Positions 27,823 to 35,494 of a stretch of 64,000 bases of DNA are shown here, in pieces. The notes under the pieces are model-generated. The model was not told where the DNA came from and searched no databases. It saw only the letters and a list, made by a program, of their open reading frames with translations. Source of the stretch: Chromatiaceae bacterium (GTDB taxonomy: Bacteria; Pseudomonadota; Gammaproteobacteria; Chromatiales; Chromatiaceae); assembly GCA_019356535.1 (NCBI GenBank), contig CP037918.1, forward strand, positions 2,311,001-2,375,000, read 5' to 3'. Every line of letters starts with the position of its first letter. Position 1 is the first letter of the stretch. The translations under genes and the position numbers were made by a program.

Positions 27823-28220
27823 CGGAACAGCTCGCGTGGCAGGGGGTTGCGGAACCAGGTCTTGCCGCCGTCCGGGCTGTGCCAGACCTGGCGATCGATC
27901 ACCTTGCGTACCACCTGCTGGTCGGTGAGCACATATTCGACCACCGCAGTCTGCGCCCAGCGTCCCTCGGCCAGCTCGCGCATGTCACCGGCTTCGTAAT
28001 GAGTGACCCGGACCTTGCCCAGCGTCGGCGGCAGATCCACCTGGGTGCCGGGTTCGACGAATGCATAGAGTTTGAGCAGATCACCCCAGCGCGCGATGGC
28101 CTCGTAGGCACGCACCCGCAGGGCCAGCTCCTTGGGCACCGGGGCATAAGGGTTGGTGGCCATGCAGGCGGCCAGCGACAAGGCGAGCAACAACAGCACC
28201 GGCAAACGCATCCGCAGCAT
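27819..28220 (-). CDS. small lipoprotein
   Basis: A 133-residue lipoprotein: signal MLRMRLPVLLLLALSLAAC with a good lipobox (L-A-A-C) at residue 19. The mature part holds a compact domain ending in W-H-S-P-D-G-G-K-T-W-F-R-N-P. GGGAG precedes the ATG at 28220, and the gene diverges from the TraB-family gene. It forms a two-gene operon with the following hypothetical protein. No function assigned. Confidence 0.8.
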   Translation of the reverse strand: MLRMRLPVLLLLALSLAACMATNPYAPVPKELALRVRAYEAIARWGDLLKLYAFVEPGTQVDLPPTLGKVRVTHYEAGDMRELAEGRWAQTAVVEYVLTDQQVVRKVIDRQVWHSPDGGKTWFRNPLPRELFR

Positions 28221-28316
28221 TTGACGACTCCCTCGACTGACGAAGGCCCCATGGTAACCGAGAACGCGCAACGGCAGTTCGGGTATCATGCAGACCAATC
28301 GTCCCAGGAGCATCGG

Positions 28317-29528
28317 ATGTCCCAACCGTCGCCTTCTCCCCCCGACACCAACGAACCACTGGTCGAGACCCGCATCGGCGATACCCCCATCACCCTGCTG
28401 GGCACGGCCCATGTCTCGCGCAAGAGCGCCGAGGCGGTGCGCAACCTCATCGAGTCCGGCCGCTACGAGGTCATTGCCGTAGAGCTCTGTGCCAGCCGCC
28501 ACCACGCGCTGAGCGAACCCGAGGCGCTGGCGCACATGGACCTGATGCAGGTGTTCCGCGAGGGCAAGGCGGCGATGGTCGCGGCCAACCTGGCGATGGG
28601 CGCCTACCAGCAAAGGCTGGCCGAGCAATACGGCATCGAACCGGGCGCCGAGATGCGCGCGGCCATGGCCGGCGCCGAGGCACATGCCCTGCCCCTGGAG
28701 CTGATCGACCGCGATATCGGCACCACCCTGCGGCGCACCGCCGCCAACCTGGGCTGGTGGAAGCGCCTGACCCTGTTCAGCGGCCTGCTCGCTGGCCTGC
28801 TCTCGCGCGAGGAGGTGGACGAAAAGGAGATCGAGCGCCTCAAGGAAGGCGACATGCTGGAGGCGGCCTTCGCCGAGTTCGCCGAGGACCGGCAGGATCT
28901 CTACGAACCGCTGATCGCCGAGCGCGACCGCTACATGGCGGCGAAACTGGCGCTGGCGGCCCAGCGCCACCCAGGGCGACACATCCTCGCCGTGGTCGGC
29001 GCCGGACACCTCAAGGGCATTGCCGAACAGCTCCCGCGGCTGACCGACCCCGAGGCCGAGATCACGCGCCTCGAGGCCCTGCCCCCCAGGCCTCTCTGGC
29101 CCAAGGTGCTGCCTTGGGTGATCGTGGCCCTGGTGCTGTTCGGTTTCTGGCTGGGCTTCAACCGCAGCAGCGAACTGGGATGGCAACTGGTGGGCGACTG
29201 GGTGCTGATCAACGGCGGTCTCTCGGCACTCGGTAGCCTGTTTGCCGCGGCCCATCCGCTGACCATCATCACGGCCTTTATCGCCGCGCCGATCACCTCG
29301 CTCAATCCCACCATCGGTGCCGGCATGGTCACCGCCGCCGCCGAGCTGATGCTGCGCAAGCCGCAGGTGCGCGACTTCGCCAGCCTGCGCCACGACACCA
29401 TCGAGTGGCAGGGCTGGTGGCGCAACCGGGTCTCGCGCACCCTGCTGGTCTTCCTGTTCAGCACCCTGGGCTCGGCCATCGGCACCTACCTGGCCGGCTT
29501 CCGCATCATCGAGCAGCTCACCGGGTAA
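28317..29528 (+). CDS. TraB/GumN (PrgY-like) family membrane protein
   Basis: A 403-residue protein with the TraB signature near the N-terminus (L-L-G-T-A-H-V-S, then V-I-A-V-E-L-C-x-x-R) and the later I-L-A-V-V-G-A-G-H-L-K-G motif. Three C-terminal membrane segments follow (WVIVALVLFGFWLGF; a long AAAHPLTIITAFIAAPI region; LLVFLFSTLGSAIGTYL). Members include Enterococcus PrgY, which inactivates a peptide pheromone, and a metalloprotease-like mechanism has been proposed. The ATG has CAGGAG upstream. Confidence 0.88.
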   Translation: MSQPSPSPPDTNEPLVETRIGDTPITLLGTAHVSRKSAEAVRNLIESGRYEVIAVELCASRHHALSEPEALAHMDLMQVFREGKAAMVAANLAMGAYQQRLAEQYGIEPGAEMRAAMAGAEAHALPLELIDRDIGTTLRRTAANLGWWKRLTLFSGLLAGLLSREEVDEKEIERLKEGDMLEAAFAEFAEDRQDLYEPLIAERDRYMAAKLALAAQRHPGRHILAVVGAGHLKGIAEQLPRLTDPEAEITRLEALPPRPLWPKVLPWVIVALVLFGFWLGFNRSSELGWQLVGDWVLINGGLSALGSLFAAAHPLTIITAFIAAPITSLNPTIGAGMVTAAAELMLRKPQVRDFASLRHDTIEWQGWWRNRVSRTLLVFLFSTLGSAIGTYLAGFRIIEQLTG

Positions 29529-29533
29529 TCAGC

Positions 29534-29821
29534 GTGGACACCTTGAGCTGGCTCATCGTCGCCGCCTTCTACGCCCCGCTGCACTACCTGGTACCGCTGC
29601 TGGTCACCGCCTTCCGCAGCACGGATGCGCAACGTGTCCGCCAGCTGCGGCGCACCGCCATCGACTGCACCCTGTCGATGGGCATCGGCTTCGCGCTGGT
29701 GGTCTGGTTGGCGCGCGAGAACCTGCAACTGGCGATGCTCATCCTGTTCCTGTCCATGCTGCTGCCCTATGTGCGCCTGTTGCGCCTGCGCGCCCCGGCA
29801 CGCACACCCGACGATGGCTGA
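29534..29821 (+). CDS. small membrane protein
   Basis: A 95-residue hydrophobic protein starting at GTG 29534, five bases after the TraB-family stop. Two membrane stretches are evident (W-L-I-V-A-A-F-Y-A-P-L near the start; C-T-L-S-M-G-I-G-F-A-L-V-V-W-L and LAMLILFLSMLLPYV later) with positive residues between. No family recognized; probably co-translated with the TraB-like protein. Confidence 0.65.
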   Translation: MDTLSWLIVAAFYAPLHYLVPLLVTAFRSTDAQRVRQLRRTAIDCTLSMGIGFALVVWLARENLQLAMLILFLSMLLPYVRLLRLRAPARTPDDG

Positions 29822-29879
29822 ACCACTGCCACGCGTCGGAAACGCCCCCTACCCGGGAGGGATAGCCAGGGAAAACCAC

Positions 29880-29910
29880 AAAGAGCACAAAGAGCACAAA
29901 GAGCACAAAG
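29880..29910 (+). repeat. tandem 9-bp repeat (AAAGAGCAC x3 plus AAAG)
   Basis: Three exact copies of AAAGAGCAC followed by AAAG. This is one arm of a repeat family (ACCACAAAGAGCAC... / ...GTGCTTTGTGGT) whose inverted counterparts lie at 30219-30361. Confidence 0.9.
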
Positions 29911-29947
29911 GTAATGGCGGTCTTTCAGGAACGGCCCCCAAGCCCCC

Positions 29948-29978
29948 ACCCTGACAGGGTCGCCGACCCTGTCAGGGT
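29948..29978. repeat. 31-bp perfect palindrome with one-base centre
   Basis: ACCCTGACAGGGTCG, a single C, then CGACCCTGTCAGGGT: a 15-bp perfect inverted repeat in which each arm is itself nearly palindromic. It lies in the gene-free repeat hotspot after the TraB operon. No T-tract follows on the plus strand. Confidence 0.85.
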
Positions 29979-29993
29979 ATAAGGCGTGCAAGG

Positions 29994-30031
29994 AATAAAC
30001 CGCCAAGGACGCGAAGAACGCCAAGGGAACC
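29994..30031 (+). repeat. AACCGCCAAGGACGCGAAGAACGCCAAGG-type dispersed repeat
   Basis: A direct array of CGCCAAGGACG/CGAAGAACGCC units. The reverse-oriented relatives (CCTTAGCGTCCTTGGCGTCC and similar) are at 30219-30361. Confidence 0.75.
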
Positions 30032-30069
30032 GAAGCAGGACGTTCTGTGGATCAGGTCGCAGATCGGAC

Positions 30070-30127
30070 GTAGATCGGGCTTCAGCCCGACACCTCCCCT
30101 CCCCTTGTCGGCCTGAAGGCCGACCTG
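30070..30127. repeat. dispersed double palindrome (TCGGGCTTCAGCCCGA / GTCGGCCTGAAGGCCGAC)
   Basis: Two perfect palindromic arms separated by a C/T-rich spacer. A degraded copy of the same design is at 6002-6043. Confidence 0.8.
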
Positions 30128-30182
30128 CAAGGCGCGCTTGATCCCCTCCCTCGGGCATAGTGCACCGAGCCCCCCTCCTGAT

Positions 30183-30202
30183 CTCCCCCGCAAGCGGGGG
30201 AG
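30183..30202. repeat. REP-like palindrome, second copy (CTCCCCCGC-AA-GCGGGGGAG)
   Basis: A 9-bp perfect inverted repeat with AA loop, identical in core to the element at 22371-22392. Confidence 0.75.
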
Positions 30203-30218
30203 GGACGGGCTCATCAAG

Positions 30219-30361
30219 TTCCTTTGCGTCCTTCGTGCCCTTCGTGGTTACCCCTCCAGAAACCTTAGCGTCCTTGGCGTCCTTCGCGGTTCCCCCCACG
30301 CACGGCCTGGACACGTCCCGGCCTCCACAACCTTCGTGTCCTTTGTGTGCTTTGTGGTTTT
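30219..30361 (-). repeat. cluster of three inverted-orientation GCGTCCTTxGCGTxCTTxGTGGT-type repeats
   Basis: Three related units (CCTTTGCGTCCTTCGTGCCC, then a CCTTAGCGTCCTTGGCGTCC unit, then CCTTCGTGTCCTTTGTGTGC), each ending in a GGTT/GTGGTT motif. They are the opposite-strand counterparts of 29880-29910 and 29994-30031, so the 29.8-30.4 kb gap is a nest of one repeat family in both orientations. Confidence 0.75.
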
Positions 30362-30372
30362 CTCCCGATCAC

Positions 30373-33300
30373 TCAGGCAGTGCGGCAACGCTCCAGCAGT
30401 GTCGGCAGACGTTTGCACATCACCCCGTAGTACACCACCGGGATGACCACCAGGGTGAGCACGGTGGAGACCAGCAGGCCGAAGATCAGCGATACCGCCA
30501 GGCCCGAGAAGATCGGGTCGTCGAGGATGAAAACCCCTCCCGCCATGGCCGCCAGCGCGGTCAGCGCAATGGGCTTGGCACGCACCGCGGCAGCCTGCAC
30601 CACGGCGCGCTCGAAGGCGATGCCCTCGGCGAGCTGCTGGTTGATGAAGTCCACCAGCAGGATGGAGTTGCGCACGATGATGCCGGCCAGCGCGATCATG
30701 CCGATCATGGAGGTGGCAGTGAACTGCGCGCCCAGCAGGGCGTGCCCCGGCAGGATACCGATCACCGTCAACGGAATGGGCGCCATGATCACCAGCGGTG
30801 CCAGGTAGGAGCGGAACTGCGCCACCACCAGCAGGTAGATCAATACAAGGCCCACCGAGTAGGCGATGCCCATGTCACGGAAGGTCTCGTAGGTGACCTG
30901 CCATTCGCCGTCCCACTTGATGCTGTAGTCGTAGGGGTTCTCCGGCTGGCTGAAGAACCACTGTTCCATGCCCAGTTCCTCGCTGATGCGCTCGGAGATG
31001 GCGAACATGCCGTAGAGCGGACTGTCGATCTCGCCGGCCATGTCACCCGTGACATAGACCACCGGCAGCATATCCTTGTGGTGGATGTTCCGCTCGCGCT
31101 CTGCGGGGATGACCCGCACCACCTCGGACAGGGGCACCAACTTGCCGCTGGTCTGGCTGCGTACTTTCAGCGACAGCACCTGGTCCAGGTCGGCTCGGTC
31201 GCCCTCGGAGTAGCGCACCCGCACCGGCACCGCGTACTTCAGGTTGGGGGCGTGGATGTAGGTCATGTCTTCGCCGCCCAGGACGATGCCCAGCGCGTCC
31301 ACGATGGCCGACTGCGGGATGCCCAGCTTGGCCGCCTTGGCACGATCGACCAGCACCACGCCCTTGGTCGAGGGGTGGGTGACCGAGTCGTCCACATCGA
31401 CGATGTCCTCGGTGCTCTCGAACACCTGGCGGATGGCCTTGGCCGCCTTCACCTGGCCAGCGTAGTCCAGGCCATAGACCTCGGCCACCAGCGGCGAGAG
31501 CACCGGCGGGCCCGGGGGCACCTCGACGATCTTGGCATTGCCGCCATAGCGTCGGGCGATGGCCTGCAAGGGCTCGCGCACAGCCAGCGCGATCTCGTGG
31601 CTCTTGCGCTCGCGCGCATGCTTGTCGATCAGGTTGACCTGGATGTCACCCAGGTTGCCACCCTCGCGCAGGTAGTATTGGCGCACCAGGCCGTTGAAGC
31701 TGATCGGCGCACTGGTGCCGGTATAGACCTGGTAGTCGGATACCTCGGGCACGGTAGCCAGGTAGTCGGCCATCTCACCGAGGACCTGGGCGGTACGCTC
31801 CAGGGTGGTGCCCTCGGGCATGTCCAGCACCACCTGGAACTCCGACTTGTTGTCGAAGGGCAGCATCTTCATCACCACCGCGCGGTTGACCACCAGCATC
31901 ACCGAGCCGCCGATGAGCAGCAGCACCGAAATCAGCAACAGCCAGCGGTTGCGCCAGCCACGCCGCCCCTCGAGGAAGGGCGACATGACGCGCCCGAAGA
32001 AGCGGCTCAGCGCATTGTCGGCCTGATCGTCACGCGGATGATCGGCCAGGCGGTGCGCCACTGGCGCCAGCAGGCGGTTGGACAGCCAGGGCGTGAACAC
32101 GAAGGCCACCACCAAAGAGATCAGCATGCCCATCGAGGCATTGATCGGGATCGGACTCATGTAGGGCCCCATCAGCCCGGTCACGAAGGCCATCGGCAGC
32201 AGCGCCGCAATGACGGTAAAGGTGGCCAGAATGGTCGGCCCGCCAACCTCGTCCACTGCCTGCGGGATGGCCTCGAGCAGCTTCTTGCCGCCCAGGCTCA
32301 TGTGCCGGTGGATGTTCTCCACCACCACGATGGCGTCGTCCACCAGAATGCCGATGGAGAAGATCAGCGCGAACAGCGACACCCGGTTGAGCGTGAAACC
32401 CCAGGCCCAGGAAGCGAACAGGGTGATCAGCAGGGTGACGATCACCGCCGCACCAACGATGACCGCCTCGCGCCAACCGAGGGTGATCAGCACCAGCAGC
32501 ACCACCGAGGCGGTAGCGAAGATCAGCTTGCTGATGAGCTTCTTCGCCTTGGCATCGGCCGTCGCGCCATAGTTGCGGGTGACCTCGACATTGACCCCGT
32601 CGGGCACATAGATACCCTTGAGCTTCTCGAATCGCTCGATCACCGCGTCGGCGATATCCACCGCGTTGGTACCCGGCTTCTTGGCGATGGCGATGGTCAC
32701 CGCGGGCCGCTCGCCGGCCTCGGCCAGGGCTTGCGGGGCATGCGGCCCGGCGCCGATCCAGACGTAGCTACGCGGCGTGTCCGCGCCCTCGCGAATGGTG
32801 GCCACGTCGCGCAGGTACACCGGCCGCCCATCGAACACACCAACCACCAGGCCACCCAGGTCTTCGGCGTGACTCAGGAAGACACCGGCCTGCACCAGCA
32901 TCTCGCCGTCCTCGGTGACTATCTCGATGTTGTCTCGGGTGCTGTTGGCCGCCTGCAGGGCGCGACGCAAGTCGGCGGGGTCGAGCTGGTGCGAAGCGAG
33001 CGCCTGCGGGTCCAGCGTCACCTTTACCACCCGCTCGGGATCGCCGATGGTGTAGATGTCGCGGGTGCCGGGCACGCGCTTGAGCTCCACCTCGATGGCG
33101 TGCGCCACCTGCGCCAGGTCGAAGGAACCACGCGTCGGATCGTCCGACCAGAGGGTGAGACTGACGATGGGCACATCGTCGATGCCCTTGGGCTTGACGA
33201 TGGGCTGTCCGACACCCAGGCCGGGCGGCAGCCAGTCGCTCTTGGAGAAGATCTTGGAGTACAGGCGCACGATGGCGTCGGTGCGATCCTCGCCCACCTC

Positions 33301-33606
33301 GTACTGTACGGTAAGCACCGCCATGCCCGGCATGGAGGTGGAATACACATGCTTGATGCCCTGGATCTCGGAGAGCACCTGCTCGGCCGGCGAGGCCACC
33401 AGGCTCTCGACCTCTTCCGCTGCCGCCCCCGGGAACGGGATGAACACGTTGGCGAAAGTGACGTTGATCTGCGGTTCTTCCTCGCGCGGGGTGACCAGGA
33501 TGGCGAACAGCCCCATCAACACGCCGACCAACGCCAGCAGGGGCGTGATCTGAGTGGCCTGGAAACGCCGAGCGATCGCACCGGATATACCCAGCCTATC
33601 CTTCAT
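30373..33606 (-). CDS. RND efflux transporter, inner-membrane permease subunit
   Basis: A 1077-residue RND permease with the expected architecture: a first membrane helix (ITPLLALVGVLMGLFAI), a large porter loop, central membrane helices, a second porter loop and a final membrane bundle. The G-I-L-V-D-D-A-I-V-V-V-E-N motif with the proton-relay Asp pair is visible mid-protein. It pairs with the adaptor gene, which overlaps its start by 11 bases. The sequence is of the drug/organic-compound (HAE/AcrB-like) rather than CusA type by eye. No outer-membrane TolC-type gene is adjacent. Substrate unknown. Confidence 0.93.
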   Translation of the reverse strand: MKDRLGISGAIARRFQATQITPLLALVGVLMGLFAILVTPREEEPQINVTFANVFIPFPGAAAEEVESLVASPAEQVLSEIQGIKHVYSTSMPGMAVLTVQYEVGEDRTDAIVRLYSKIFSKSDWLPPGLGVGQPIVKPKGIDDVPIVSLTLWSDDPTRGSFDLAQVAHAIEVELKRVPGTRDIYTIGDPERVVKVTLDPQALASHQLDPADLRRALQAANSTRDNIEIVTEDGEMLVQAGVFLSHAEDLGGLVVGVFDGRPVYLRDVATIREGADTPRSYVWIGAGPHAPQALAEAGERPAVTIAIAKKPGTNAVDIADAVIERFEKLKGIYVPDGVNVEVTRNYGATADAKAKKLISKLIFATASVVLLVLITLGWREAVIVGAAVIVTLLITLFASWAWGFTLNRVSLFALIFSIGILVDDAIVVVENIHRHMSLGGKKLLEAIPQAVDEVGGPTILATFTVIAALLPMAFVTGLMGPYMSPIPINASMGMLISLVVAFVFTPWLSNRLLAPVAHRLADHPRDDQADNALSRFFGRVMSPFLEGRRGWRNRWLLLISVLLLIGGSVMLVVNRAVVMKMLPFDNKSEFQVVLDMPEGTTLERTAQVLGEMADYLATVPEVSDYQVYTGTSAPISFNGLVRQYYLREGGNLGDIQVNLIDKHARERKSHEIALAVREPLQAIARRYGGNAKIVEVPPGPPVLSPLVAEVYGLDYAGQVKAAKAIRQVFESTEDIVDVDDSVTHPSTKGVVLVDRAKAAKLGIPQSAIVDALGIVLGGEDMTYIHAPNLKYAVPVRVRYSEGDRADLDQVLSLKVRSQTSGKLVPLSEVVRVIPAERERNIHHKDMLPVVYVTGDMAGEIDSPLYGMFAISERISEELGMEQWFFSQPENPYDYSIKWDGEWQVTYETFRDMGIAYSVGLVLIYLLVVAQFRSYLAPLVIMAPIPLTVIGILPGHALLGAQFTATSMIGMIALAGIIVRNSILLVDFINQQLAEGIAFERAVVQAAAVRAKPIALTALAAMAGGVFILDDPIFSGLAVSLIFGLLVSTVLTLVVIPVVYYGVMCKRLPTLLERCRTA

Positions 33607-34645
33607 GACGCACCTGCCCCCGACGCTGTTCGATCAGCAGCCGCACCGCGGCCTGGGGATCGGTGGCCACGCGCTCGCCGGCACTCAGGCCAGAAAGCAC
33701 CACGTAACGGCCATCGACCAGCGGCTTGCCCACGCGCACGTGACGCAGGCTCACCCGACCCTTGGCATCCACCACGTAGACGCCGATCACCTCGGAACGG
33801 AACACCACTGCCTGCGGCGGTACCACCAGCACGCGCCGGAGGCCAACGCTGACTGCCGCCTTCAGGTACATGCCGGGATAGACACCCGGCATCCCCTTCG
33901 GCAGTTGCAGACGCACGCGGAAGGTGTCGGTGACCGGATCGGCCACGGGGAAGATAGTGACTTTCTCGGTATCGACCCAGCGGTCGCCGATGCGCACCGC
34001 ACCCGCGCGCTCATGGCGCACTGCCTCGATAAGCGATTGCGGTACATCCACGATCAGGCGCAGATTCTCCAGCGATATGCCGCTCATCAGAGGCTTGCCG
34101 GGCGCGGCCACCTCGCCGACCTCGATCAGGCGCCGGGTGACGATGCCGGTGTAGGGCGCCTTGACCCGGGTATAGGCAAGCTGCTGCTCGGCCTGGCGCA
34201 CGGCTGCACGCGCCGCCTCCACCGCCGCCCGCGCCTGGTCGCGCGCTGCCCGCGCCTTGTCCATGGTGGCCTTGGGCACCACCTTCTTCCGGTACACCCG
34301 CAAGGTGCGCTGGTATTCCTTCTCGGCGTCGGCGAGCTGTGCCTGTGCCTGTTTCAGCCTGGCGCGCGCGGCGGCCAGCGCTGCCTGCTGCTGGGAGTCA
34401 TCGATGACCACGATGACGCTGCCAGCCTCGACCAGGTCGTCCACGTCGAACAGGACTTCCTTCACCTGGCCGTTTGTCTGCGCCGCCACGGTGCTGGCGT
34501 TGACCGCCTCGACCACGCCGTCGAGGTGATACACCCGCGGCACCTCGATCATCACCGCCTCGGCGGTCGGCAGCTCGCCGGCCATGGCATTCAGCCAGCC
34601 CAGGCACAGCGCCGGCAGGCTCAAGATCCACACTATCCTCTTCAT
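33596..34645 (-). CDS. RND efflux periplasmic adaptor (membrane fusion protein)
   Basis: A 349-residue HlyD/AcrA-like adaptor with a signal peptide (MKRIVWILSLPALCLGWLNAMA), a split lipoyl domain (A-Q-T-N-G-Q-V-K-E-V-L-F-D-V and V-K-A-P-Y-T-G-I-V-T-R-R), a helical hairpin between them (A-R-A-R-L-K-Q-A-Q-A-Q-L...) and beta-barrel and membrane-proximal domains after. There is no lipobox. It is first in a two-gene operon with the permease, behind the palindromic operator at 34667-34694. AGGGG precedes the ATG. Confidence 0.93.
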   Translation of the reverse strand: MKRIVWILSLPALCLGWLNAMAGELPTAEAVMIEVPRVYHLDGVVEAVNASTVAAQTNGQVKEVLFDVDDLVEAGSVIVVIDDSQQQAALAAARARLKQAQAQLADAEKEYQRTLRVYRKKVVPKATMDKARAARDQARAAVEAARAAVRQAEQQLAYTRVKAPYTGIVTRRLIEVGEVAAPGKPLMSGISLENLRLIVDVPQSLIEAVRHERAGAVRIGDRWVDTEKVTIFPVADPVTDTFRVRLQLPKGMPGVYPGMYLKAAVSVGLRRVLVVPPQAVVFRSEVIGVYVVDAKGRVSLRHVRVGKPLVDGRYVVLSGLSAGERVATDPQAAVRLLIEQRRGQVRHEG

Positions 34646-34666
34646 GATGACCCCTGGGACAAAATT

Positions 34667-34705
34667 TAGATTGCTCTAATATAGATTGATTCTATCGCCC
34701 AACAA
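34667..34705 (-). promoter_or_regulatory. promoter with overlapping palindromic operator for the RND operon
   Basis: On the minus strand a TTGTTG box, 16 bases and TATATT form a candidate promoter ending about 33 bases before the adaptor ATG. Two imperfect palindromes overlap the -10 and the following bases: TAGATTGCTCTA (34667-34678) and TAGATTGATTCTA (34682-34694), each TAGA-N4/5-TCTA with the direct repeat TAGATTG. The AT-richness stands out sharply. This is a plausible repressor site; the ArsR-type regulator at 36519 is the nearest candidate. Confidence 0.6.
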
Positions 34706-34891
34706 CCCTGGGCCGCGCGCGACTTTCCCGCGCCACCGCCCCCTCCCGAGCAACGCGTATTGCGATACCCATGAACGGCGAGAGACATATCGAGATGACC
34801 GGCAACTCTAAATCATCGCGCGAGAAAAACAGCGACTTCCGACGCTAGGATCGTACTTCACCATGTATTCCAAGATTTGCTGGCCATACAG

Positions 34892-35494
34892 ATGTACAGA
34901 ATAGCTCTTATCGCCGCCTTTCTCCTGCCCCTGTGGTTGTTCGCCTGCAACCCGGGCAAAGTTCACACCCCCGAACCACCCCCACCGGCCTTGGTCGAGG
35001 CCGCCGCGGCCGGCGACGTGGCACGTGTAGACACCCTGCTGCAGACTACCTCGGGAGTGGACGTGCGTGACGCCTGCGCCTGGACCCCATTGATGAAAGC
35101 GGCACTCAACGGCCATGTGGAGACTGCACGCCGACTGCTTGCGGCCGGCGCCGCGGTCGAGGCCACCGACAAGGGCGGTTACACGCCACTGATGCTGGCC
35201 GCGCAGCGTGGACACACCGAGCTGGTGGATCTTCTGCTGGCGCATGGAGCAAACCCGAATCATCGGGAAGAAACCGAGGGGATCACCGCGCTGATCGCGG
35301 CAGCACGCGAAGGCCATACCCGAACGGTCATGACCCTGATCGAGGCCGGCGCCGATCCCCACCTGCAAGACCATCACGGGCTCGACGCCCTGGCCTGGGC
35401 ACGCCAGCAGGGCCATACGCTGGTCGTCAAACAGCTCACCCCCGGTGCGGTAACGCCAGCCAGTCCGACCTCTGCATCTCGTACAGGCGACTGA
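34892..35494 (+). CDS. ankyrin-repeat lipoprotein
   Basis: A 200-residue protein: a signal peptide with lipobox (L-F-A-C at about 16-19), a proline-rich linker (P-E-P-P-P-P), then four ankyrin repeats with the usual T-P-L-M-x-A-A and G-A-x-x-x-A/N motifs (about 58-180). It is probably a periplasm-facing interaction protein. I chose ATG 34892. The 3' end overlaps the convergent zapE gene by 59 bases, so both C-termini share DNA in different frames. Confidence 0.85.
   Translation: MYRIALIAAFLLPLWLFACNPGKVHTPEPPPPALVEAAAAGDVARVDTLLQTTSGVDVRDACAWTPLMKAALNGHVETARRLLAAGAAVEATDKGGYTPLMLAAQRGHTELVDLLLAHGANPNHREETEGITALIAAAREGHTRTVMTLIEAGADPHLQDHHGLDALAWARQQGHTLVVKQLTPGAVTPASPTSASRTGD

Noticed and set aside
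27819..29393. A 524-codon minus-strand frame
   Set aside because: Only the last 133 codons (from 28220) are a credible gene, a lipoprotein with lipobox; the rest is antisense to the TraB-family gene.
29880..29910. Possible CRISPR array
   Set aside because: Nine-base tandem units without spacers and no cas genes nearby; a simple tandem repeat of a dispersed family.
30160..33852. A 1230-codon open frame on the plus strand opposite the RND genes
   Set aside because: It is antisense to two clear RND genes, rich in His, Gln and Arg in the way of high-GC shadow frames, and begins in the repeat nest. No domain is recognizable.
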